Below are positions 45,243 through 53,323 of a stretch of 64,000 nucleotides of DNA, piece after piece. The stretch lies in contig NZ_VKDC01000001.1 of the NCBI RefSeq assembly GCF_007097395.1, positions 193,501 to 257,500 of the forward strand, written 5' to 3'. Below the pieces are notes generated by a model, which had not been told where the DNA came from, made no database searches, and saw only the letters and a list, made by a program, of their open reading frames with translations. The position numbers and the translations under genes are program-made. Source of the DNA: Fulvivirga sp. M361 (lineage in GTDB: Bacteria > Bacteroidota > Bacteroidia > Cytophagales > Cyclobacteriaceae). Position 1 is the first letter of the stretch, and the number at the start of each line of letters is the position of its first letter.

Positions 45243-46127
45243 CTATCTTGTTCGGTACTTTTCGGACATCTTATGTTTGAAATCAACGGGAGCACTGCCC
45301 GTTTCTTTTTTGAAAAGTCGTGCGAAATAAGAGCTATCGTACAAACCCAGCCGGGCGGCTATTTCCGAAACGGTAAAATCGGTAAATGTCAACAAACGCT
45401 TAGCTTCGAGCATGGTACGTGATCGAATGACTTCAGTGGCCGTTTTTCCTGTCACTTGTTTTATAATATGATTCAGATGATGACCTGTAACATTGAGCAT
45501 AGCGGCATAGTCACGCGCTGTCTTATTCTCCAGGAACCTTTCGTCGATAAGGGTTTGGAATTGTTTGTACAGTACATTGTATCTTTTCGGTAGCACCTGT
45601 TCATACTGTAAATTTATACTACGCTGTATCTGGGTCAATAAAACATGTAAATAGGATTGCAGGATAGGCGCGCTGCGATCTGTTCTTTTATTTTCCGTTA
45701 TCAATAGATCTATGGTACGTCTTATGTCAACGTAGTCCTTCCTATTCAGCTTCAAACCAGGGTTGGTATATACATTATCAAGAAAACTTAGCTCAAAAAG
45801 CATCTCCTGGTTTTGCTGATTGAACAAATAAAAATCAGAAGTAAACATAATCGTACCTCCTCTTAATGGTTGCCATTCTTCAAACTCATGCAACTGACCC
45901 GGCGAAATGAAAAAAAGACTGTTTTCACTTAAATCATACTCGACATAATCGATGATTTGTCTACTGACTCCTGCATCCACCCATAAGATCTCATAAAAGG
46001 TATGTCGATGAACATCATCTACCTCAGGTTCTTCCATTTCGTCAAAACGAGTGATCTCAAACTCAGTTTTGCTTTCAGGCTGATTAATGAAATGACCTAT
46101 GGAGTAGTAAGGAAAGAGATTATTCAT
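45243..46127 (-). CDS. AraC-family transcriptional regulator
   Basis: This 294-residue protein has an N-terminal cupin-like sensing domain (HRHTFYEILWVDAG, residues about 38-52; ISPGQLHEFEEW). A C-terminal pair of helix-turn-helix motifs follows, the second reading FTDFTVSEIAARLGLYDSSY and then FARLFKKETGSAPVDFK. It lies 74 bases upstream of the SDR gene and probably activates it in response to a small ligand. The ligand is unknown. Confidence 0.92.
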   Translation of the reverse strand: MNNLFPYYSIGHFINQPESKTEFEITRFDEMEEPEVDDVHRHTFYEILWVDAGVSRQIIDYVEYDLSENSLFFISPGQLHEFEEWQPLRGGTIMFTSDFYLFNQQNQEMLFELSFLDNVYTNPGLKLNRKDYVDIRRTIDLLITENKRTDRSAPILQSYLHVLLTQIQRSINLQYEQVLPKRYNVLYKQFQTLIDERFLENKTARDYAAMLNVTGHHLNHIIKQVTGKTATEVIRSRTMLEAKRLLTFTDFTVSEIAARLGLYDSSYFARLFKKETGSAPVDFKHKMSEKYRTR

Positions 46128-46196
46128 GGATATGCTGGCAACAGTATTTTAGATGTATGTGTAATAACTTTGTTACAATCGTCCGACCTCTGACAT

Positions 46197-47747
46197 TCAT
46201 TTAGACAGATCACTGATCTTTTGAATACCCAGCCTGTCCGCTTCTTTTTTGCGCATCATGATAGCATGGGTATTATTAAACCCTAAAGGAGGGAGCCATT
46301 CCATATTATATTTCTCTTGAAATTTTTGTTGTACATAATCCAATACCTCCTGTTTTTCATACAGTATTTTTTGCAATACCGCTCCTTCCGGCTGAAGGAT
46401 TACCAGCAAACCCGTACCGGTATATTCAGGGTATAGGTCGATATGGCCCTCGTTCATAGCATCGAACAATAGTTTAGTACCTCCAAAACCCAATTTGAGT
46501 TCAACAGTCAGACCTGTATAGTTTTCTATCACCAATTTGAACATCTCTGCCAAAAGAAAATTTTCCGTGAAGCTTTTCGAGCCAATGATGATATCTGCCT
46601 GCCCTTTTCTTTCAACAGAGGTATTTAACCCAAGGTTTTTCAAAAAATCCCTTGCGACTTCTCTAATGTTCTGCTGTTTTTCATCTACCAGGAAGTTCAT
46701 AGCAGACATGTCACTGTCACTAATTTTATCTGACAACATAGCAAGTGCTTTTGCCGCATCCGGATAACGTTGTATCATATCTCTTCTTACTAAAGGGGCC
46801 GCATGATAAGGGGGGAAATAGTTTTTGTCATCTTCCAGGATAGTAAGACCAAATGCCTCTATGCGCCCATCGGTAGAAAATCCACTGATCAGATCAACCT
46901 TCCCATTTTTGAGCGCCAGGTACATCAGTCCTATTTCCATTTCCTTCACCTCCAGGTCCAGGTCATACTGTTCCTTCATACCAATGTATCCGTCATTACG
47001 GCCGATGAATTCAGATGGAAAACCGGCAGTCCACTGATGAGAAGAGGTTTGGCCCAAACTCTTGTATATCAAGAACGCCGCTATCAGCAAAACCAACATC
47101 ATCAAAGGCTTTTTGAGCTGGTAAATGTGTTTCTGAACGAGGCCCATGGCCCAATCAAAAAAAAGTGCCATGACGCCTGCGGGTATAGCTCCCGCCAGGA
47201 TCATATAGGTATTATTCGTACTAAGACCACGAAAAATGAACTCACCAAGTCCTCCGGCAGCAATCAGGGCGCACAAAGTAGCCACCCCCACATTGATCAC
47301 AAAAGCCGTACGTATGCCGGCAAATATCACGGGCATGGCCAATGGCAGTTCCACTTTTAAGAGTACCTGTCGCCTGTCCAGGCCCATACCAATGGCAGCC
47401 TCTTTGGTGGCCGGGTTAACATTGATGATACCTGAATAGGTATTACGAACTATCGGCAATAATCCATAGAGAAATAACGCAATAATGGCCGGCACAGCTC
47501 CTATGCCAAAAAAGGGGAGTAAAAAGCCCAGAAGTGCTATGCTGGGAATGGTTTGCACTGCATTGACAAACACCAGTACCGGTCGAGAAGCTTTTGGTGT
47601 TTTGGTGATGAAGATACCCAGAGACAGTCCTACCACAACCGCCAATGAAAGCGAAACAAGCGTCAACCATAAGTGCTCACTTATCTGTGACCGTAACTCC
47701 TGCTGGTTAGTTACAATGAATGCTATGAACTTGTGGAGTTCGTTCAC
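46197..47747 (-). CDS. Betaine/choline-type ABC permease fused to a substrate-binding domain with swapped halves
   Basis: This 516-residue fusion has residues 1-230 as an OpuBB/ProW-like permease (TIPSIALLGFLLPFFGIGAV; MGLDRRQVLLKVELPLAMP). The rest is an OpuBC/ProX-like binding domain. Its order is reversed relative to OpuBC: the usual second half comes first (EFIGRNDGYIGMKEQYDL, FSTDGRIEAFGLTILEDD, from about 241) and the usual first half last (IIIGSKSFTENFLLAEMFKL, LYPEYTGTGLLV, LGFNNTHAIMM, ending ISDLSK). The GTG start overlaps the ATPase stop (GTGA). By family it imports glycine betaine, choline or a similar osmolyte. Confidence 0.88.
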   Translation of the reverse strand: MNELHKFIAFIVTNQQELRSQISEHLWLTLVSLSLAVVVGLSLGIFITKTPKASRPVLVFVNAVQTIPSIALLGFLLPFFGIGAVPAIIALFLYGLLPIVRNTYSGIINVNPATKEAAIGMGLDRRQVLLKVELPLAMPVIFAGIRTAFVINVGVATLCALIAAGGLGEFIFRGLSTNNTYMILAGAIPAGVMALFFDWAMGLVQKHIYQLKKPLMMLVLLIAAFLIYKSLGQTSSHQWTAGFPSEFIGRNDGYIGMKEQYDLDLEVKEMEIGLMYLALKNGKVDLISGFSTDGRIEAFGLTILEDDKNYFPPYHAAPLVRRDMIQRYPDAAKALAMLSDKISDSDMSAMNFLVDEKQQNIREVARDFLKNLGLNTSVERKGQADIIIGSKSFTENFLLAEMFKLVIENYTGLTVELKLGFGGTKLLFDAMNEGHIDLYPEYTGTGLLVILQPEGAVLQKILYEKQEVLDYVQQKFQEKYNMEWLPPLGFNNTHAIMMRKKEADRLGIQKISDLSK

Positions 47748-48694
47748 GGCACCACATGGTTAAGGTTAGCATAAAACAAAGGTAATAATTGCCCTTCGGG
47801 AATAATGAAGTCATTCTTGTCCGCGGAAAATGAGATGGCCCCGGATCGATTATGTTGAGCAGCTTCACTCACCGAAATATCCACCGGCAATGGACCGGAA
47901 ACTTTTTTATCCATTTCAACAGGAGCTAAAAAAGGCAACAGTTCATTGATTTTAATAGCTGTTAACTCAAGTTCTACATAGTGTGAAGCAAAAAACTGTG
48001 CAACAAAATCACTGGCGGGCTGAAATAGCAATTCTTTTGGTGTACCGATCTGTTCGATCCGCCCGTTATTCATCAACGCCACCCTGTCAGCCAGTTCAAA
48101 AGCCTCCTTACTGTCATGAGTGACGATGATCACGGTCTTATGCATCGATTTTTTCAGGAGCTTAAATTCCGATTGTATCTCCGCACGCGTAATAGGGTCC
48201 AATGCACCAAAGGGCTCATCCATTAAAATGATCTCAGGGTCCGACGCCAATGCCCGGGCCAGGCCCACACGCTGTTGCTGACCTCCGCTGAGCTGATCCG
48301 GAGTACGGTGCTTTATAGTATCTTCCAGTCCTACCAGGTTCAGCAATTCATTCACTCTACCATCGATCCGGGCTTTGTGCCAACCTAAAAGCTGAGGCAC
48401 AAGCGCAATATTTTGAGCAATAGAATAATGAGGAAATAACCCTATTTGCTGTATTACATAGCCAATTTTCCTTCTTAACAGGTGCGAAGGCGATACATCA
48501 ATGTCCTGATCATTCACCCATACATTTCCCTGGTCTTTTTCGATGAGACGGTTGATCATTTTTAATGTGGTGCTTTTACCACTACCGCTTGTTCCCAGGA
48601 GAACCAGTGTTTGTCCACGGTCAACTTTGAAAGAAACATCATTAACTACCCGACGGCCGTCATAACTTTTCGACAGATTTTTGACTTTAATCAT
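47744..48694 (-). CDS. Betaine/choline-type ABC transporter ATP-binding protein
   Basis: I chose ATG 48692-48694, giving 316 residues beginning MIKVKNLSKSYDGRRVVNDV; the longer in-frame start at 48760 adds a non-conserved leader. Walker A GTSGSGKST is at residues 34-42, followed by the signature LSGGQQQRVGLARAL, Walker B IILMDEPFGALDP and switch His in IVTHDSKEAFELAD. The C-terminal 75 or so residues are shorter than the tandem CBS domains of OpuAA and do not look like them. It is the ATPase of the downstream fused permease/binding protein, with 4-base translational coupling. Confidence 0.9.
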   Translation of the reverse strand: MIKVKNLSKSYDGRRVVNDVSFKVDRGQTLVLLGTSGSGKSTTLKMINRLIEKDQGNVWVNDQDIDVSPSHLLRRKIGYVIQQIGLFPHYSIAQNIALVPQLLGWHKARIDGRVNELLNLVGLEDTIKHRTPDQLSGGQQQRVGLARALASDPEIILMDEPFGALDPITRAEIQSEFKLLKKSMHKTVIIVTHDSKEAFELADRVALMNNGRIEQIGTPKELLFQPASDFVAQFFASHYVELELTAIKINELLPFLAPVEMDKKVSGPLPVDISVSEAAQHNRSGAISFSADKNDFIIPEGQLLPLFYANLNHVVP

Positions 48695-48868
48695 GGACTT
48701 TATAAAACTAGCTAATGTAAGGCGGAGTAAAAAATCCATTACCGTAAGCAAAGCTGCCATTCACTCCACGAATCGGACAGCTCACTCTAAAACCGAAGGA
48801 CAAACGGCATGAGAGACAGTTATAGATACATTACCAACTAAACTGAACTATAATCAAACATTTAAATC

Positions 48869-51163
48869 ATGCAACAAACATCTGTAGTATTAATGAGTAG
48901 AGTCAAAGCGTACCTGCTCGTAGTCTTAATGGCTTTTCTTATAGCGTCGCTTTCCAGCTGTGGGGATGACGATGACGGACCGGGACTACAAGACGCCGTA
49001 CAATTAGCCCAATCAAATGACGACCTAAGCACTTTAGTAACCGCCCTTACGGAAGCCAATTTGGTGGGTACATTACAGGGGCCTGGGCCTTTTACCATAT
49101 TTGCTCCTACTGATGCTGCTTTTGACGCATTTATAGCGGCAAATAGTCAATATTCTACCATACAAGATTTATTGGATGACGAAACGGTACTTACTGCTGT
49201 ATTACAATATCATGTAGTAAACGGAGAAAGTTTTGCAGCAGATCTGAATAATGGAAACATTACATCTCTTCAAGGAGAGCCTATTAGTGTGAATGTAGAT
49301 AACGGTGTAGTATTAAATGGAAATGCATCTGTGACAGGCGCAGATAATGATGTAAGTAATGGAGTAGTTCATGTGATCAATCAGGTGTTGATTCCTCCTT
49401 CACTGGCCGTTCAACCTCAAAACATTGTTGAACTCGCCCAAGATAATGATGACTTGAGTACTTTGGTGGATGCCGTAACAGCTGCAGACCTCGTGACTAC
49501 GCTGACGGGTGACGGACCCTTCACCGTTTTTGCACCTACGAATGAAGCTTTTGAAAACTTTATTGCTGCAGACGGCAGATTCGGAACGTTAGCAGAATTG
49601 GTAAGTAATACTGAGGTATTGACTGCCGTTTTGAAATACCACGTACTTAACGGAGAAAAAAGATCTACAGATCTAACCGCTGCAACTGAGACTACATTAC
49701 AAGACGATGAAACTATCGCTGTGGTAAATGAATCAGGTGATATCACTTTGAACGGAAATACAAACGTTGTTACAGGCAATGTTGATGCTAGTAATGGTGT
49801 GGTACATGTCATCGACAGGGTACTTCTTCCACCTTCTTTACGTATTGACGACATCGTTTCCATCGCCACCGCTCCTGAAACGGAAGGATTGGATTCTCTT
49901 GTGGTAGCATTAACGAAATTCGACGACCTGGTAAGTTTACTTGGTGGGGAAGGTACATTTACTGTGTTCGCTCCTGACAATATGGCTTTTAGGGGACTAT
50001 TAGAAACATTAGGTAAAGATAGAATAAGTGATATTCCTGAAGGTGTACTTAAGCGTGTGTTACAATATCATGTAGTAGCTACAGCAGGTGTAAGATCCGG
50101 ACAGTTGACAGACGGTCAAACGATTACTACAGCACTAGGTGATGATGTAGAGATTGGTAAAACCGTAGATGCTGTAACTATTAATGATGGGGCTGCACAG
50201 GTATCAAGCGCAGATATAGCTGCAAGTAATGGCGTTGTGCATATAATCAATGCTGTTTTAGTTCCACCTTTGGAGTTAAGTACATTAGGCACTGTTGTGG
50301 AAATCGCTTATTTCAATAAAGATTTCACTACATTGATAGCAGCACTTGACAGAGCTATGTTAATTGATGACCTGACGAGTGGAATGGACTTGACCGTCTT
50401 CGCTCCTACGAATGCTGCTTTTGAGGCATTTATCACTGCTTCTCCTGACTTTAGTTCCGCAGACGATCTTTTAGCAGCGCCAAATTTGGCAGATATATTG
50501 TTGTATCACGTATTAGGACAAAGAGTTCTTTCCACAGCACTCCCCGGCCTCAATGACAACCCTACTACGACGATCTATTTACCTACTTTAAGCCCAGGGC
50601 CAGCTGATGCAGCCGAAGGATCTACTACGGTCTCTTTACAAATAAAAGATGGTGCCATGTTAACAGGTGATGTTGCCATCAATACTGACCTGGTGGACCT
50701 GGATGGCGGAAATGGAATAGTACATGTATTAAATGGTGTGCTTGTACCACCGACTGTAGTTCAACTTGCTGCTGGTGATGGAAATTTCGGATTACTTGCA
50801 GGCGCACTAGGTGATGCGAATTTGGTAGAGACTTTAAATGGAACAGGTCCGTTTACCGTATTTGCTCCAACAGACGGCGCCATTGAAACTGTCGCTCCTC
50901 TGCCTACGGGTCAGGCTCTTACGGATATACTTTTATATCATGTTTCAAATGGTAATATAGTATCAGGCAATCTTACTCCTCAAGATAACACGGTTACCAC
51001 ACTGTTATCGGATGGTGCAGGAGGATTCGAAACGTTTGTTGTAAACGGCACCTCCCTGGCGGTAACAGCTAACGCTTCTACTGCTACAATTGTAGCAACA
51101 GACATTCAAGGAACTAACGGAGTAATCCATGTTGTAAACGAAGTATTACTTCCCACAGAATAA
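48869..51163 (+). CDS. Lipoprotein with five fasciclin (FAS1) domains
   Basis: This 764-residue protein has a lipoprotein signal (LVVLMAFLIASLSSCGDDDD, lipid Cys31 or so) followed by five FAS1 domains. Each has an H1-type motif (GPFTIFAPTDAAFDAF, GPFTVFAPTNEAFENF, and so on), a YHV stretch and an H2-type end (NGVVHVINQVLIPPS). The fourth domain carries a longer insert before its end. FAS1 domains mediate cell adhesion and polysaccharide binding. A surface- or periplasm-facing outer-membrane lipoprotein is expected. An ATG at 48893 is an alternative start. A clear terminator follows. Confidence 0.93.
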   Translation: MQQTSVVLMSRVKAYLLVVLMAFLIASLSSCGDDDDGPGLQDAVQLAQSNDDLSTLVTALTEANLVGTLQGPGPFTIFAPTDAAFDAFIAANSQYSTIQDLLDDETVLTAVLQYHVVNGESFAADLNNGNITSLQGEPISVNVDNGVVLNGNASVTGADNDVSNGVVHVINQVLIPPSLAVQPQNIVELAQDNDDLSTLVDAVTAADLVTTLTGDGPFTVFAPTNEAFENFIAADGRFGTLAELVSNTEVLTAVLKYHVLNGEKRSTDLTAATETTLQDDETIAVVNESGDITLNGNTNVVTGNVDASNGVVHVIDRVLLPPSLRIDDIVSIATAPETEGLDSLVVALTKFDDLVSLLGGEGTFTVFAPDNMAFRGLLETLGKDRISDIPEGVLKRVLQYHVVATAGVRSGQLTDGQTITTALGDDVEIGKTVDAVTINDGAAQVSSADIAASNGVVHIINAVLVPPLELSTLGTVVEIAYFNKDFTTLIAALDRAMLIDDLTSGMDLTVFAPTNAAFEAFITASPDFSSADDLLAAPNLADILLYHVLGQRVLSTALPGLNDNPTTTIYLPTLSPGPADAAEGSTTVSLQIKDGAMLTGDVAINTDLVDLDGGNGIVHVLNGVLVPPTVVQLAAGDGNFGLLAGALGDANLVETLNGTGPFTVFAPTDGAIETVAPLPTGQALTDILLYHVSNGNIVSGNLTPQDNTVTTLLSDGAGGFETFVVNGTSLAVTANASTATIVATDIQGTNGVIHVVNEVLLPTE

Positions 51164-51174
51164 TGATATGTCGT

Positions 51175-51212
51175 GCACAAGCCTGCCCCCTCCGGCAGGT
51201 TTGTGTATTTTC
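51175..51212 (+). terminator. Rho-independent terminator after the FAS1 gene
   Basis: CACAAGCCTGCC (51176-51187) pairs with GGCAGGTTTGTG (51194-51205), including one G-T pair, with a six-base loop and a T-rich tail. It lies 12 bases after the FAS1 stop. Confidence 0.78.
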
Positions 51213-51228
51213 TTACTATTTTTAGATT

Positions 51229-52245
51229 ATGTTCAAGGTCAAATACCGATACTTATTCACCCTGCTGCTAGCAGCTTACTCCTACCTGAACATTTTGTTC
51301 ACGGAAGGAGACCGGTTATTTGGCTATGACATCAATCCAATACTGTTCTTTACCACGTTGCTGCTCATGGTATTAGCTCTGTGGGAAACGAACCGGTTGG
51401 TGCAATATCAAATAGAGAAAGCAGAATGGAAGGCGAAACTACATCCACTGGTAGCTTTTTTCCTGATCAGCCTGCTGTCAGTGACGCTCATTTCTTTATT
51501 GGTCACAGGGGCACTTTACCTGAGCTATGAAGATGAGGCCCATAACATGATCACTTTTAAATTGTCTTTGGGTTTTGCTTTCAGGGTTAACCTATTCTTA
51601 CATTCTATCAATGCCATTTATTACTTTATAACGCGTTTTAAAAATGCCCAGCTTGAAGCTGAAACATTAAAAAAGCAACATGCTGAAGCACGTTTTGAAG
51701 CGCTAAGAAATCAGATCAATCCACATTTTCTGTTCAATAGTTTCAATGTGTTGTCTTCATTGGTATATAAAGATGCTGACACCTCTTCCAAGTTTATTGA
51801 TCAATTGAGTAATGTATATCGGTACCTACTTTACAATCAGCAAAATAAATTAGTCAAACTTAGCGAGGAGATGGCTTTCATAGAGTCGTACATTTATTTA
51901 CTCAAAATCCGGTTCCAGGATAATCTGGAGATTCAAAAAGATATTGCCAAAGATCTAAGAGACACATACATTGCTCCGGCTACGTTACAGCTATTGGTAG
52001 AAAATGCTATCAAGCACAATGTGGTTTCCAGAAATAGTCCCCTTTCTATTCGTATTTTTTCTAATGGGTCTTATATAATTGTAGAAAATACGATCCAACT
52101 GAAGGAAATAAAAGAAGAATCTACTAACCTGGGGTTGAATAATATTAAAAACCGATACGACTATCTTTGTGGTAAGGATGCGATGGTTATCAACGCCAAT
52201 GATGTGTTTACGGTTAAAGTGCCTATTATAAAAGAAGACTTATGA
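51229..52245 (+). CDS. LytS-like sensor histidine kinase (second system)
   Basis: This 338-residue protein has about four membrane helices (to about residue 140). A coiled-coil linker and a His_kinase domain follow, with NQINPHFLFNSFNVLSSLVY (His166). The N box is LQLLVENAIKHNVV and the G box NLGLNNIKNRYDYL. Membrane topology is like the first kinase of this window but the sequence is clearly different. Its stop overlaps the start of the LytTR regulator by four bases (ATGA), so the two are translationally coupled. The signal is unknown. Confidence 0.92.
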   Translation: MFKVKYRYLFTLLLAAYSYLNILFTEGDRLFGYDINPILFFTTLLLMVLALWETNRLVQYQIEKAEWKAKLHPLVAFFLISLLSVTLISLLVTGALYLSYEDEAHNMITFKLSLGFAFRVNLFLHSINAIYYFITRFKNAQLEAETLKKQHAEARFEALRNQINPHFLFNSFNVLSSLVYKDADTSSKFIDQLSNVYRYLLYNQQNKLVKLSEEMAFIESYIYLLKIRFQDNLEIQKDIAKDLRDTYIAPATLQLLVENAIKHNVVSRNSPLSIRIFSNGSYIIVENTIQLKEIKEESTNLGLNNIKNRYDYLCGKDAMVINANDVFTVKVPIIKEDL

Positions 52246-53018
52246 AGGTATTAATTGTAGAAGATGAAGCGCTGGCGAGCGAGCGCCTGGAACAAATGCT
52301 GATACATTGCGATGATACCATCGAAGTATTGGACAGTATTGACACGGTGAAAGATGCCGCCGTCTTTATGGACAGTCGCCGGGACGAGCTGGACCTGGTT
52401 TTTCTGGACATACAGCTCGCTGATGGCAAGAGTTTTGAGATTTTCAATAAGATCAACTATCCTAAGCCGGTGATCTTCACCACCGCTTATGACGAATATG
52501 CGCTAAAGGCCTTCAAGCTCAATAGCGTGGATTACCTTCTTAAGCCTATTAAAAAAGATGAGTTGAGCACTGCACTGAATAAGTTTAAAACAATAAGCGC
52601 CAATAACAGAGAGGTACAACCTACCGTTGACAGAGATCTGTTAGAGCGTATCCTATCCCAAAATCCAAAAAAATACAAGCAACGCTTCCTGGTTAAATTT
52701 GGTAGCCGGATCCAATTTAAAAATACCAATGAAGCAGCCTACTTTTACGCTGAAGACAAAATTTGTTACCTGATTTTAAAGCATACAGGTAAGAAATACA
52801 TGATCGATCATACACTGGAAGAATTGGCCAACGAGTTATTGGACCCACAGCATTTTTTCCGCATCAGTCGCCAGTATATTGTAAACATAGACACCATCCA
52901 GGAAGTAAAGAGTTATCAGAACAACAGGCTGGAATTACTTTTGAATATTCCCTATTCAGGCAAACTGGTGGTGAGCAGGAGTCGGACAGCGGATTTTAAA
53001 GAATGGTTGAATAATTGA
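52242..53018 (+). CDS. LytTR-family response regulator (second system)
   Basis: This 258-residue regulator has a receiver domain with acidic pocket VEDEA, phospho-acceptor Asp56 in LVFLDIQLADG and Lys in YLLKPIKKDEL. The LytTR DNA-binding domain covers about residues 150-255 and includes HFFRISRQYIVNIDTIQEVK. It is coupled by a four-base overlap to the kinase gene. Targets are unknown. The neighbouring FAS1 lipoprotein and the T9SS surface protein are possible but unproven members of its regulon. Confidence 0.93.
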   Translation: MKVLIVEDEALASERLEQMLIHCDDTIEVLDSIDTVKDAAVFMDSRRDELDLVFLDIQLADGKSFEIFNKINYPKPVIFTTAYDEYALKAFKLNSVDYLLKPIKKDELSTALNKFKTISANNREVQPTVDRDLLERILSQNPKKYKQRFLVKFGSRIQFKNTNEAAYFYAEDKICYLILKHTGKKYMIDHTLEELANELLDPQHFFRISRQYIVNIDTIQEVKSYQNNRLELLLNIPYSGKLVVSRSRTADFKEWLNN

Positions 53019-53100
53019 TCGGTTCTACATTACCAATTCCTTTTCCTATCGTCACTACTTGAAGTCCCTCTCTTCATCGTTTTCATTTCTTCTTATTTGT

Positions 53101-53277
53101 CTATTCATCATACAACAGTTTCTTGCCTTTCAAAGTAATATGTACTTTTTCAATGAAAGGACAGGTACCGGTACTTACAATGGTTTGCAAAGAAGACATT
53201 GTGGTAAGACTTGCAGGAGGTAAACCTATATGAAATGAAACGCTTAGCTTAAAAAAGCAATTCGCTTGTAGGATCAT
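53101..53277 (-). CDS. Possible small protein in the gap before the S74 protein
   Basis: This is a 58-codon frame, with ATG 53275-53277 and stop 53101-53103. It encodes CFFKLSVSFHIGLPPASLTT and later GTCPFIEKVHITLKGKKLLY. It has no known family. Its 5' end lies inside the terminator hairpin of the upstream gene, which argues against a separate transcript. It may be a chance frame or the tail of a lost gene. Otherwise this 305-base gap is empty. Confidence 0.2.
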   Translation of the reverse strand: MILQANCFFKLSVSFHIGLPPASLTTMSSLQTIVSTGTCPFIEKVHITLKGKKLLYDE

Positions 53278-53301
53278 TATCCATTGCTCCTACAAGCGAA
53301 T
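53250..53301 (-). terminator. Rho-independent terminator of the S74/T9SS surface protein gene
   Basis: ATTCGCTTGTAGGA (53260-53273) and TCCTACAAGCGAAT (53288-53301) form a perfect 14-base stem. On the minus strand it is followed by TGCTTTTTT, and it lies 22 bases after the gene's stop. Confidence 0.85.
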
Positions 53302-53323
53302 CTCTTATAAAATCATCGCCAAA

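Noticed and set aside
46165-46172. TAACTTTG matching a -7 promoter box on the plus strand
   Set aside because: No plus-strand gene follows; the next genes are on the minus strand.
46803-47360. 185-codon plus-strand frame
   Set aside because: Shadow of the ABC permease/binding fusion on the other strand.
49417-49980. 187-codon minus-strand frame
   Set aside because: It is antisense to the FAS1 gene; the Ser/Val-rich composition comes from the reversed repeats.
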